From the NCBI GenBank assembly GCA_949358305.1, contig OX442315.1:1862001-1922000 (forward strand): a stretch of DNA of 60,000 bases, given 5' to 3'. Under the pieces are notes generated by a model. That model was not told the DNA's origin, made no database searches, and was given only the letters and a program-made list of their open reading frames with translations. Below, piece by piece: positions 48,671 to 59,091 of this stretch; positions within the stretch are counted from its first letter, which is position 1, and every line of letters begins with the position of its first letter. Source of the stretch: Strigamia acuminata. Its lineage: Eukaryota; Arthropoda; Chilopoda; Geophilomorpha; Linotaeniidae. A program made the translations under genes and the position numbers.

Positions 48671-49986
48671 TATGAAATTTTTTAGCTAGGGGAAAAAGGG
48701 CTGGAAACGTAAGGGCTGGCAAATTGCAATTAATTAGTTCATTTAATGTTATCAGTTATCACAAGTGCATTCAAAAATTCAAAAGTCAAATTAAATATTA
48801 CATGACTAGTCACCCCTAAACCACATAACAATATATTAAACAAAATGAGTCATTTTATTAGGAAACACTAATATTGCATCTGAAAAACTATTAGATAGAT
48901 TTTTAAAACTCAACTCCAAACAGATGAGGTGCACAAAAATTACATTTCAATAATGCGAGCCCGGTTTGACTACAGTGAAGCACTGGAGCATATTAACGCC
49001 ATTTTTCTCGAGTTTTAATGTTTTTAACTGCTTTTCAACAGTTGTAAATCATTTTTTTATGGTTTCTTAAGGTTTCTTTTATTTTTTTCCAGTTTAAAAC
49101 AGTTTTTATGGTTTTAATAAACTTTTTCAGTTTTAATTCATTTTGTAGGCTTTTTACATTTTTTTAAAGTTTTAATTAGGGTTTTATTTACTAATACCAA
49201 TTGTATGCCTAAGCGCCACACCGATAATAAGAATAAGAAGGTAATAACTAAGTAAATTGGTTTAAGATAGCTTTAGCTACTACACTGCTACAGGAAAATA
49301 CACAGTATAGACTGCACATCTGCCCTGCAGTAGGGGGTACCTTGGAGTCCTTCTCTCGGTGGGTGTAGAGGTCATGTCACGGTCACTGTACGCACCACAT
49401 AAGTATGCGTGGACACAGGGCAATATTTAAGTGTGAATAGGAAGCTGTGACCGTGAAGTGGAAGCTGTGAAGTATGACCAATAAACATTTGAACCCTCCT
49501 TGAATAGGACATGTTGCGCCACGTCATTGCGCCACGTGATGGAAAGATGTGGCGCTGAGCAATACAGTCAATATTGCGCTTAGACATCTACTAGGTACAA
49601 CCTGCGGCAACAATGTCAGTTGCGCTTAAGTATGTTGCGTCTAGAGCGCAGCAGCTTTCAAACTTATATTTCTTTTATTCTGTTTCAAATGATTGTAATC
49701 AATTAAGTGGAAACTGGTTCTGTGAATTAAACTTTATTCCACGCCAATTCATTCTGCGCCAATTATGAAACCGCCAATCGGGTATACTTTAAATTGATTA
49801 ATTAGTCTTGTAACTTTTGAAAAAGGAGAGATATTAGACGCGTTTCAACAGTCGAATTTTTATTGTTTTACTGTATTGAAATGATATTTATGAGGTCAGG
49901 GTTTAATTAGTGTGTCCTTCAGTGAACAAATATGTTGTGTGTTGCATGTATAGTATAATAGTCACATCCTTTGCACGTGTTCCTGA
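48671..49986. other. Non-coding stretch
   Basis: AT-rich with T-runs at 49.0-49.2 kb and a moderately GC-rich segment at 49.3-49.6 kb. The left end holds the inverted copy of the CAGCC repeat. No supported gene; a 71-codon minus-strand frame (49372-49587) shows no conserved feature. Confidence 0.5.
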
Positions 49987-50355
49987 TTAATACATTACGT
50001 CTGATTTATTACCTTTAAACATGTCTACTATTTCTACAAACTTTTGTAGTTTATGTCGCAAAACACCCTTTTGAATTAAATAGATTGGTTTTAAACATTT
50101 GGAAAAATCGCCCAACGTTAAGTGTAATTGTACCAGATCGATATTTGAATTATCAGGTTCAATCCAGATAACATAATTTTCGGTTGCTATATGAATCTCT
50201 CCACCATATATAGTAGTTATGTATATTATCAACTGGTCTAATTTAAAAATTTTGATTTCTTCTGGAAAATCATCTCTAATAATAAACATAAACGTCTTTG
50301 GCTGAGGTAGTTGTTGGATTAGTGAATCATCTTGATCATTGATGATGGTACCCAT
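49987..50355 (-). CDS. Unknown small viral-type protein, 122 aa
   Basis: An AT-rich intact ORF, acidic at its start (NDQDDSL), with a compact beta-rich core (TFMFIIRDDF, KLDQLIIYITTIYGG, ENYVIWIEP) and a basic C-terminal helix. It has no membrane helix or signal peptide. It diverges from the ankyrin gene 390 bp away. The composition resembles the viral ORFs, so it is taken as part of that set, but no motif identifies it. Confidence 0.45.
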   Translation of the reverse strand: MGTIINDQDDSLIQQLPQPKTFMFIIRDDFPEEIKIFKLDQLIIYITTIYGGEIHIATENYVIWIEPDNSNIDLVQLHLTLGDFSKCLKPIYLIQKGVLRHKLQKFVEIVDMFKGNKSDVMY

Positions 50356-50742
50356 AATTATTATTATTTACCTATTTAATTCACAGGAATGAAACTATCT
50401 TAAGATTTTATTCGATTGTCTGTGTCTTTTTTATATACAATTTTGATGTATGTGTATTTTTATTCATATTTTTGAGTTAAGATGAATATTATATGAATGA
50501 ATGTGACGAATATTTGTTATGTTAGTAGTAACAATAACAATCAAATCTTCAATCGTTCATGATTTAAATCTAGTTAATTATTGCATTTATCTAAAATAAA
50601 TACTCCGTAATATTTATATATTTAATTCAGATAATGAAGACTTATTATGATTTATTTTATTTTATGAGATCTTATAAAGTTCAAGTAATGTGATGCATTA
50701 GTCATCTTAACAACAGCTAAGGTTATTGAGCGAAGGGTAACC

Positions 50743-52080
50743 ATGCGCAAAATTAATAAACTGTTGATTGAGGCGATTGAAACCAGCGATGTGAAGCTGT
50801 TTGAATTTTGTGTGAAAAACAATGCCGATGTAAACCTGATCGACACTAGAGATGGTAACACACCACTAATGAATGTAATCGTATGCATGAGCGTTATAAT
50901 TCACGGAATTGGCGAAGAAGTTGTATTAAATCAAATGATAGCTATCCTTTTGAGCAACAATAATTTAAAAGTAAACATGCAAAACCTACAAGGTAATACC
51001 GCTTTACATCTGGCAAGTATGTTTCAAAATGAAAGGATTGTTCGTAGTCTTATACAAAGAGGTGATGTTGATGTCACCATAAGAAATCGTAAAAACGAAT
51101 CGGCAAAACATTCGGCAGACAACACACGAGCTGAACACATTGGTATAATACTCAAAAAGCATATAATAAAACAAGGAAACCTAAATAGAAAAATGTTTGT
51201 TGCACTCAAAAAGGGAAATTTAAAAGAGTTCATAAAGTATCATCGACTTGGTGCGTTCATACAGGCTCGTACGCAACATGTGACAGACACACCCTTACAT
51301 ATTGCGGCTTATTTGGGTTATATAGATGTGATGAAATATCTACTAAAAAATAATGTAGATGTCAATATACGATCTAAATATGTTAATACGCCGATCATAC
51401 AAGCGATAATTGGAGACCACATTTGTGCAGTAAAACTGCTACTTAAAAATGGTGCTAACATTAACTTAGGAGGAATAAATAATATGACTCCATTACATAA
51501 TGCTCTTCAATTAAAGAGATACAAGATCACGAATCTACTGTTGGCTTACCAGTGTAAGATTAATGTAATTGATACATTTGGGCGATCACCGTTCCATCTA
51601 TGTTCATTGAAATGGGGGAAAAAAATTATCGCAAGAATTAAAAAGGTAAATGAACGCAATCAATTTGGAAAAACATTATTGCATGTGATGATAGAGAATG
51701 ATATGACAGAATATGTGAAAGCATTATTACAAAAGAATGTAGACATTATTTCTTCAGTTGAATTTGCTTTAAAATTAGCTTTAGAAACTAATTGTACCCC
51801 AAATTATCAGATCATAACTTTGCTTTTAAAACATAAGCACACAAACATTAATACTATAACGTTTAAAAATATGAAATTTATAGATTATGTAATACGGCGA
51901 TATCAAACCAAATCATACAAAAAGTACGAAAAATGTGTTAAATGTTTAGCTATATGTTACAGCAAGATAGATGAGGAAAACCTTGTAAAAATTTCAGCCG
52001 ACTTGGGATTATTAGATATTTTGAAACAATACGCTAATGGCGAAAACAAATATGAAAACATTGGTAAAATATATGTGTAA
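50743..52080 (+). CDS. Ankyrin-repeat protein, 445 aa, viral-type
   Basis: Intact and intronless, with about eight to ten ankyrin repeats across most of its length. The clearest are GNTALHLASMFQNERIVRSL (residues 86-105), DTPLHIAAYLGYIDVMKYLL, NTPIIQAIIGDHICAVKLLL, MTPLHNALQLKRYKITNLLL and GKTLLHVMIENDMTEYVKAL. There is no F-box or other catalytic domain at the ends. Ankyrin proteins of this kind act as protein-binding scaffolds; poxviruses and bracoviruses use them to block host NF-kB or ubiquitin pathways. AT-rich codon use matches the viral ORFs, but the T/A upstream tract is absent. A host intronless ankyrin gene is the main alternative. Confidence 0.75.
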   Translation: MRKINKLLIEAIETSDVKLFEFCVKNNADVNLIDTRDGNTPLMNVIVCMSVIIHGIGEEVVLNQMIAILLSNNNLKVNMQNLQGNTALHLASMFQNERIVRSLIQRGDVDVTIRNRKNESAKHSADNTRAEHIGIILKKHIIKQGNLNRKMFVALKKGNLKEFIKYHRLGAFIQARTQHVTDTPLHIAAYLGYIDVMKYLLKNNVDVNIRSKYVNTPIIQAIIGDHICAVKLLLKNGANINLGGINNMTPLHNALQLKRYKITNLLLAYQCKINVIDTFGRSPFHLCSLKWGKKIIARIKKVNERNQFGKTLLHVMIENDMTEYVKALLQKNVDIISSVEFALKLALETNCTPNYQIITLLLKHKHTNINTITFKNMKFIDYVIRRYQTKSYKKYEKCVKCLAICYSKIDEENLVKISADLGLLDILKQYANGENKYENIGKIYV

Positions 52081-53849
52081 AAGGCACTGCGTTGTTCGAT
52101 TTCCAATTAATAATTACACGAATAGATCTAATTAATTAACTAATTTTATGTAAAAAAAAGTCCAAAGTGAATGCCATATCGGGTTTGGCCAGTAAAAATT
52201 AATGTCTATGGTAATTGAAATAAATACAAATGTAACTTTAAAAACAACACCCTTAAATAGCAAAATACAATTTAAAAAAAAACTACTGAGTAATAATACT
52301 AACACAAGGGACAAAAAGCGCGAGAACAACAAAATTGTTTGCGTGGGCGGAAACAATATGTTGAGAAAATGGCGTTGTTGCGCGAATTTGTGTAAAAACA
52401 AAGGCGTAAAATCTTGTTATTTCACGTGTTTATCTGGCGAAGGAGCCCGGACAAGAGGGCAGCTAAGTAGCTAGGCAGGGGATGCTGGCTAAAGAGCCAG
52501 GCCAGTGGAGAACCAAGGTGAGAACCTCGAGACGAAACGGAGAGAACGGCTGGCCAATCGCGTTTCTTTAAAAAATAGACGAATTCGCCAGCCGTGAAGC
52601 AAGTAGCATACAGGCGACTAAGGACAGCATTCTTGTCGCCCTCCCATTGGCCAAGATATCCGATTGTTGTCGGCACACTCGAACCCAGAGACACAGTATA
52701 CTGTGCCCATAGAGTAACCTAACCTAACCTAACCTTAACCAATGGGAGAGCGACAGGAATGCTGTCCCTGGTCGCTTCTGTATAACTTAACCAATGGAAG
52801 AGCGACAGGAATGCTGTCCCTGGTCGTTTCTGTATAACTTAACCAATGGAAGAGCGACAGGAATGCTGTCCTTAGTCGCTTCTAGTAGCATTGTCAGAAA
52901 CAACCAAGGATGAGAGACAATATTGCTACTCCTACGAACCGTTCCGATGGGCGGCCGATCCATAACGCCACGAACAGACGACATTACGTCCGCGCTAGAA
53001 ACCAAATAGTGAGTTTCAGAATTGTTCCAAAATATTCTCATATAGAGAAACCTTATGATCAACAGCCAATAATGACACTGTTTTATTATCATTTGAAAAT
53101 AAAAATAACAACATTAGACATCAAACAACCTTTATTATCTTAAAATTAGCAGCAATCATTAATACATAAATAGTGCTAAGTTAAATACATACAAGAAAAC
53201 AGTAAACGGATACTTTCTTAACCTCTTCAACTGGTATACGTAAATTTTTCTACAATACACACGTAATTAGTCAAGATTGAATGATGCATATTATTGATAA
53301 ACCTTTTGGATAACTGCCAACCGGAAATGATGAGTGAGCAACAACGTTAAACTACTTTACGAAACAATATACCAAAAAATATTTTAAATAAGATAGCTAA
53401 AACAGACAGAAATTTTTCTACATTAAATATCCACTGCTAATTGTGTGTTATCTACATTGAATGTAGCTACAGTATTAGCAAGCATCTTATTGTAGTGTTA
53501 TTGTAGTGCGCCACCATGAGTTTGATTCGTGTGTACCCCCCAAAGACAAAGACTGTCCATTAGGTGCGTTTAATGTTTTTGTTTCTATTGGTTTACTATA
53601 AAAAAAGCCAAAAAATAACGAGTTCAAAAACATCCTAACTGTTAATGTCTGTGAGGCATTTTAGTTTTATTCTGTTTAATGATTGGTTTTCTAATCATGC
53701 AAGTAGTTAACACTATTGTTAAGTTATAAATATAAAATGATAGGCACATGTTTACTAGTTTAGAATCCAACTGACACCTAAAATGAAAAAAATACCTATG
53801 GCGCAAGAATGACAATTGCTCGCCCCCTAAAAATGATTACAAAGAAAAT
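52081..53849. other. Host-like stretch with minisatellite and telomere-like patch
   Basis: No supported gene. It includes a GC-rich segment (52.4-52.7 kb), an inverted copy of the 52-bp unit (52601-52652), CCTAA pentamers (52717-52733), the 52-bp tandem repeat (52737-52884), and then AT-rich sequence to 53.85 kb. Confidence 0.55.
52737..52884. repeat. 52-bp tandem repeat, three copies, plus an inverted copy nearby
   Basis: Copies start at 52737, 52789 and 52841 with AACCAATGG.AGAGCGACAG and contain GGAATGCTGTCC. Differences are a few single bases. The reverse complement of the unit lies at 52601-52652 (AGGACAGCATTCTTGTCGCC). The CCTAA patch sits between the two orientations. Confidence 0.9.
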
Positions 53850-55411
53850 CTATTGCAAAAAATGTCTAGTTAAGGGTTCAGATGTTAATTGTGGGTGTGT
53901 AGCCATTATCTTAAGATAATCCAAACTCATTTTCTTTTCTTCATTTGCTAATCGCATCAATTCAATTTTCTCAATTGCCTTGACACGAACCAGTTCTAGT
54001 TCTATCTGCTTGATCTTCACTTCATACGACTGATTCTTGTTTCTTTCATCTAATTTACAATTATGGTGCTCATCAAAATTTTGTTTCTTGCATTTCTTCT
54101 TTTTTTCTTTTGACTTTCTACCTACTCTAGAAAATAGGTTCTTGTTGTCTCCTAGCACAGTGTCTAAGATAAAGTAGTAGTGACACCTTTTTATAACGGT
54201 ATCTAACATGTGTAAAAATAATTATTAGAAATTATAAAATGAAAATTATTCGTAACATCTAACCAGTAAAATCATCAGGGATGTCAGCGTGTCTCGATTC
54301 TTTTATCCATTTTCTAGTTAATTCATATTTTTGTCTCATGGCATTAACTTTATTTATCAATTGGACGCTATCACAATATGGAATTTTTAAAGAAGTCAGC
54401 ATTTTTTCCGCATATTGTATAAGTGTTTCTTTTACCTGCAATAAAAATTTACAAAGTGATTCCTACGGTAATAAGCTTATAAATATTTAAACAAACATTA
54501 AAATATTCTTTTTTCAACACACTTTTTTGTATTATGAGAATTTATGTTACGGCTGACAGTGCGTATTACATCACAATTCCCATTAAGTTGGAAACAAGTT
54601 GCATCATTACTTGTACAGACTATATCCCAAGAAATCTTCACGTACTTTCACACTGTTTCAGCTTACAGACTATATCCCAAGAAATCTTCACGTACTTTCA
54701 CACTGTTTCAGCTTACAGACTATATCCCAAGAAATCTTCACGTACTTTCACACTGTTTCAGCTCAAAATGAGAAGTCCATTTTTTTGCCACCGACACTTG
54801 GAGCAATATACCGTTCCTGTGTAACAGAAAGTTTAAATGCGACTTAGAGATTTTTAGTGAACTTAGAACACATTAATTTTTATAATCTAATTATAAAATT
54901 CTAAAAAAAAAATTTTTTTAATTTGAAAAGTATGTTAGTATTCGAAAGTCACAACTTTTTTTATTAGGAATTTAAAAAAATGTTCTATAGTCGCATTTAA
55001 ACTTTCTATTCTATTGACCAAAGGAAAAATAGGCTGCTCAAGCTGTTGGTATTACAAAATGAACCGCTCATTTTGAGTTGAAGCAGCGTGAGAGCATGTG
55101 TTTTATTTTGACCATGGGTGTACAAAGTGTGTAAATTGAATAAAAATTGTGAAATTTTATTACATTTTTTTTAAAAATTATTATTGATAATAAACTGAAG
55201 TACTTACTAGATTAGGTCCGAGGTAAAAATTGTCTACCAGGTGATTTGCTATCAGTGTTTCCTCGTTTTCCATCCATGAACGAACCATAATAATTTTTTC
55301 TGGTGCAATATTTTGTATTCTTCTGCGTTTTTTAACCGGTGAATGTTCTACTTCAGCTACAATTTGATTTGTATAATAACCATCCGATCTAATACACACT
55401 GATGTAGCCAT
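53850..55411 (-). CDS. Spliced host gene, Myb/SANT-like (trihelix-type) DNA-binding protein, 242 aa
   Basis: Three minus-strand exons: 55208-55411, 54264-54435 and 53850-54202. Intron 1 (772 nt) runs from GTAAGT to TTTATTGCAG; intron 2 (61 nt) from GTTAGA to CACATGTTAG. Phases are 0 and 1, and joining keeps one frame from ATG to stop. Exon 2 and the start of exon 3 show the trihelix pattern (KVNAMRQKYELTRKWIK, then RCHYYFILDTVLGD). This is typical of Myb/SANT-like proteins, many derived from Harbinger transposons or used as transcription factors. Exon 3 continues with a basic stretch (KSKEKKKKCKK) and a coiled-coil helix (ELELVRVKAIEKIELMRL). Exon 1 carries a basic nuclear-localisation-like KKRRR. 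This is a normal host gene next to the viral ORFs. Confidence 0.75.
54615..54763. repeat. 50-bp tandem repeat, three copies
   Basis: Three copies of a 50-bp unit beginning ACAGACTATATCCC at 54615, 54665 and 54715, identical as read apart from the last few bases. They lie in the first intron of the Myb/SANT-like gene. The period is not a multiple of three, so the frames seen through it are not coding. Confidence 0.95.
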
Positions 55412-56375
55412 TTCACGTTATGTTGTAAAACTAAAAAGCAGCAGTCGTAGTTGTGTTTTTTTTTGCGTTATTAAACGATTTTTTGATTGTTCTAATGACC
55501 ATTCAGTTTGTAGAAATTAAAAAACCGTTTCGCACAAGCTCACAAAATTGTTCTTCAGGGTTAAATATATGATGATGTAATGTAAATGCGCGAATTAAGG
55601 TGCATGGTGCAGGTTTGCAGAGCTTCTTTAGCAGACATGGCCAGACTCTGGCTTCAGGTGTTAGGATACTCTAGGTTCCTGTTGTGCAACTGTTATTTAT
55701 AGTGCAGGATCTTACCATTTAGGTTTTGTAGGTTTTGTTGTGTGTCTGGTTCTGTCCTGGTAGTGCAGGCGAATGCCAGGCGTGCATGTGGTAAAAGAAT
55801 AACAAGTCAGCAAGACGTCACTCACAATAATGAAAGGGGCTCTAATTAGGGTGAAAGAATAGACCCCAGTGTAGTGGTTGAAAACACTGTTGAACTGTGA
55901 TAGCACTTGTTGTTGTTTTTTTTTTCAGCCAGCTGTGAAAAGTAAAGTGTGTATGGATGTTCGGTTATTCAGGTTTGATACTTGAGTATTTATAAATGCT
56001 TAAGAAATGCTAAAATGTTGACAAATTATTTGTTGTTAATTACAAATGATAAATGAATTTCATTATTTTTTTTTCAAACTAGCAAACATTTAAAACTCAA
56101 ATTGAATTTAGAGATTTGTTCATTCATTTAATTAATTCCAATTTTATTTAATTAATTAATTCTTTCCATGTGCAATTTTTCTATTCCCACAGTCAATTGA
56201 GTATCCCAAGTCCTCATAATAAAACTTAATTTAAATATTATTATTTTTACTTTTATATGCTTATGCCATCCTAATTGGGGCTAGATATTGCTGAACCAAT
56301 TCAACCAACTCAAATGCCAAACGTCAACAAATATAATAAATGTTTTTGATAGAAATGCATTTTTTTTTAAATTGC

Positions 56376-56620
56376 AAAAGAGTTAATATGTAGAAAGAAA
56401 TGAAGAAACAAAATGAATTACAAAACTTGTATTATTTTATTATGTCTGATTAAATGCTAGATTGAAATTTACGATTTCCAGTTGACATTGATTTTTTGCC
56501 AACATTACGCATTGCCTGTGAATTTCCGCATTCTTGTAGTTCCAAGTTCTGACGAGGAATGGCAGCACCTTGCGGGCAGCTTTTCCTCCGTTTTCCACTT
56601 TTTTCCTCATTTCTCTCTTA
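56376..56620 (+). repeat. Dispersed repeat, copy 2
   Basis: Matches 6170-6418 in the same orientation over about 245 bp with scattered substitutions and small indels. Non-coding. Confidence 0.75.
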
Positions 56621-56626
56621 TGCCTA

Positions 56627-57300
56627 GTTCACACTTGAACCACTTATGTAGAAGTTGTGACTTTTAGAAAGTCTAACTTCTACAAGTGTGAATGATCTAT
56701 TTTTAGACTGTTCACACTTGATCGCTAGTTATGTAGAAATCAGTGACGTTTTTTACTTGATTATTTAAGTCTGGAAAAATGATAGATTATTTGTTTATGT
56801 CTGGTAAAATGTTATCCACTGAAAGGTAGGGGTTTGCTTTTCTAATCGTAGCTAATGATCCATTAAAAGTAGAAACTTCTACTTTTTTTTAAAAGAAAAA
56901 GGGATGCCTGTTTAGTAAACCAACATGACAAATTTGGGGCCGAAACGAAAATTCACGATCTTGTTTACACTCTATCTGTACGACCGAAACGCATTTTCGT
57001 TCGTATTTAACGAACCATTAGGGCTAGAAATGTGTACTTTTTTTTAAAAGAAAGCTTGTTGTTTTCTCTACATTTTCATGTATTTTATTAATTTTTACAT
57101 GCTTTTAAAAGTCCTTTATTTGGATGCCGAAAGCAGCGTTAAAAGTTGAATTGGCATCCATTTTATTTTTTGGATTTTGCTACAATCAGTCACATGACAG
57201 AATGGGGGCGGGACTTACAGTTGTGACGTCAAGTTGTAGAAGTGTCGCCATTTTGTTCTGAGTTTTAGAAAAACTGGAACAAGTGTGAACACACGACTTT
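56627..57300. mobile_element. Possible miniature inverted-repeat element
   Basis: The ends GTTCACACTTG and CAAGTGTGAAC are reverse complements, and the sub-terminal motif TTTTAGAAAGTC on the left pairs with GACTTTCTAAAAG on the right. Internal copies of CTTCTAC/GTAGAAG strengthen the inverted structure. There is no ORF. The element boundaries and target duplication could not be fixed. Confidence 0.5.
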
Positions 57301-58092
57301 CTAAAAGTGGGCGGGTTATGTACATAAGTACGCCAGTGCAGCTGATCACGACCCTCTCGGCAGCGATCTTGTCAGAAGCGGGAGTCAAACGCCACTGTAA
57401 GTGTGCGTGGTGGTAGTCTAATTTCGAAAAATAAATTGCACCGGCAGGGGGTAACGGTCATTCTTCTTGACTTCACTAACGGTGCCGCATATTTCGTGAA
57501 GGCTATTGGTGTAAAGATACCTTCTTCTACCACCCGATCTATCTCCCCTACATAACATTCAGTAAATCAAGTTGAAACTCTGCCAATTCAGGGTCACTGA
57601 CCAAAACAGACAGCGTTTTCGGAACAAAGCTGTGCGGTGTAGGCAAAATTTTGAGTAATAAACGAATTTATTACTCAAAACTTTGTCAGACACGGTGCAA
57701 ATGAAGGAGTTGGTCATAGCAACCCTCAATTTTGCAAGTAAAATGAGTATTTTATTTACACATTTATACACAAAAAATCATGTAATTATTTTAACATAGA
57801 ATCCTCCAAATACACTAAAATAAATTAACTGCTCAAATTACCAATTTTTTAGCATTTTCAAATAATTAGCAGGGACAGAAAAATAATTTATTTATTTATT
57901 AGATTAACTAAATTAAACCATTTATTTCTTTTACTCAAAATATTCCAAATTTATAGGAACATTTTGGATCACAACAAGGAGATATGATAAGTGAATATAA
58001 GTGTTACTAATTTACAACAATACTATGTGAACTTATTAACATTAAGCGTAATAATTATAGAATTGTTAGGCATTTGGTGCTTAACAACTTCA

Positions 58093-59091
58093 TTAAAACT
58101 CTGGAATTACAAATCTTCTATTGTTATACGCTTCACAGGTACAGTATATAATAAATACCATTAGATGTAAACATAACAAAATAATAGTTAAAACGGTTAT
58201 TACAAAATTAAGAGTGGATGAGGGTTCATTTTGTGGGGGGGGAGGTATGGGTATGGTTAATTTTATATAATTTTCAGTCATTACACGGTTTATTAAATTG
58301 TCCACATCTTCACTACGAACACACATTCCAGTGTCATACTGAGTCTCAATAAACTTTGCACTAGTTGTGAAGATTGTCCCATGTGACATGTTTCGAACGT
58401 TGGTTAGGTTCATGTTTTCAAATGTAATGTCTGAGGTGTGGTTTGTGCTGCCTTTTTCGCGTGAAGGTGTATGGAAATAAGTATCATTAGTCGAGTCAAC
58501 ATTGTTGAAATTAATGTCAATAGAAGCTTTAGGGTGAACTAAAATATTTTTGACTAACGACGTTTCAAATATCGCACTTCTAGTATTCCGTACACGAGCT
58601 GTCGGAAACAAAGTGATGTCACTATACAATTGACTATTCGATGCAGCTTTGAATTGGTTGTTTTTTCCGTCCCTTGTCAAGTTAAAGGTCTGGCAAGTAC
58701 TGTAATTGTAACCATAAAATGTTCTACCTCCAATCAAATAAGGAATATATATTTTTAAATCGTTATAAATACACGCTTGTAATACTGGACACAAGTCCTG
58801 ACAAAATTGCGAATGGGAAAAATCACTACTAGTTTGCCTCAGAAACACTAACATGTCATACTTTTCATCTATGTAATGTATTTTCCTTCTACCATAATCG
58901 ATTATTACAATAGTTGAGGTGTTATGAGAAACAACTGTAAGATAAGGCATAATCCCCACATTTTGTTGCTTGTTGTTGTATATCCTAATTATTCTATTTG
59001 AGGGATTTATATTCAAACTTGAAAAATGTGTTTGCGTTGAAATATTACAACACAGTAAAAAAGTAATAATAAATAATTTACGTACGTTCAT
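58093..59091 (-). CDS. Type I membrane glycoprotein, viral-type, 332 aa
   Basis: Signal peptide at residues 1-20 (KLFIITFLLCCNIS), an ectodomain of about 270 residues with about eight N-glycosylation sequons and a Cys set (CQDLCPVLQAC, STCQTF, GMCVRSED), then one membrane helix (about 295-316) and a 16-residue cytoplasmic tail. A Pro run (IPPPPQ) stands before the helix. The first ectodomain part (NVGIMPYLTVVSHN) resembles the soluble protein at 27565-28326, suggesting a family. AT-rich, intronless and intact. Its function is unknown; an envelope protein is the natural guess. It lies outside the dense viral block, 6 kb beyond the ankyrin gene. Confidence 0.55.
   Translation of the reverse strand: MNVRKLFIITFLLCCNISTQTHFSSLNINPSNRIIRIYNNKQQNVGIMPYLTVVSHNTSTIVIIDYGRRKIHYIDEKYDMLVFLRQTSSDFSHSQFCQDLCPVLQACIYNDLKIYIPYLIGGRTFYGYNYSTCQTFNLTRDGKNNQFKAASNSQLYSDITLFPTARVRNTRSAIFETSLVKNILVHPKASIDINFNNVDSTNDTYFHTPSREKGSTNHTSDITFENMNLTNVRNMSHGTIFTTSAKFIETQYDTGMCVRSEDVDNLINRVMTENYIKLTIPIPPPPQNEPSSTLNFVITVLTIILLCLHLMVFIIYCTCEAYNNRRFVIPEF

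Larger units (their letters stand above)
55412..58092. other. Host-like non-coding stretch with repeats
   Basis: Contains the second copy of the dispersed repeat (56376-56620). Next comes a region bounded by AGTTCACACTTG (about 56627) and CAAGTGTGAACACAC (about 57281), which looks like a miniature inverted-repeat element. A short stretch near 57420-57445 resembles one at about 9031-9090 (CTAATTTC.AAAAATAAA..GC). No supported gene. Confidence 0.55.

Noticed and set aside
52202-52474. 90-codon frame after the ankyrin gene
   Set aside because: It crosses from AT-rich viral-type DNA into GC-rich host repeat without a motif, and an opposite-strand frame of equal length overlaps it.
54534-54847. 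Three overlapping plus-strand frames through the 50-bp tandem repeat
   Set aside because: The repeat period is 50, not a multiple of three, so each frame meets the repeat in rotating phase. They also run antisense through an intron of the Myb/SANT-like gene.
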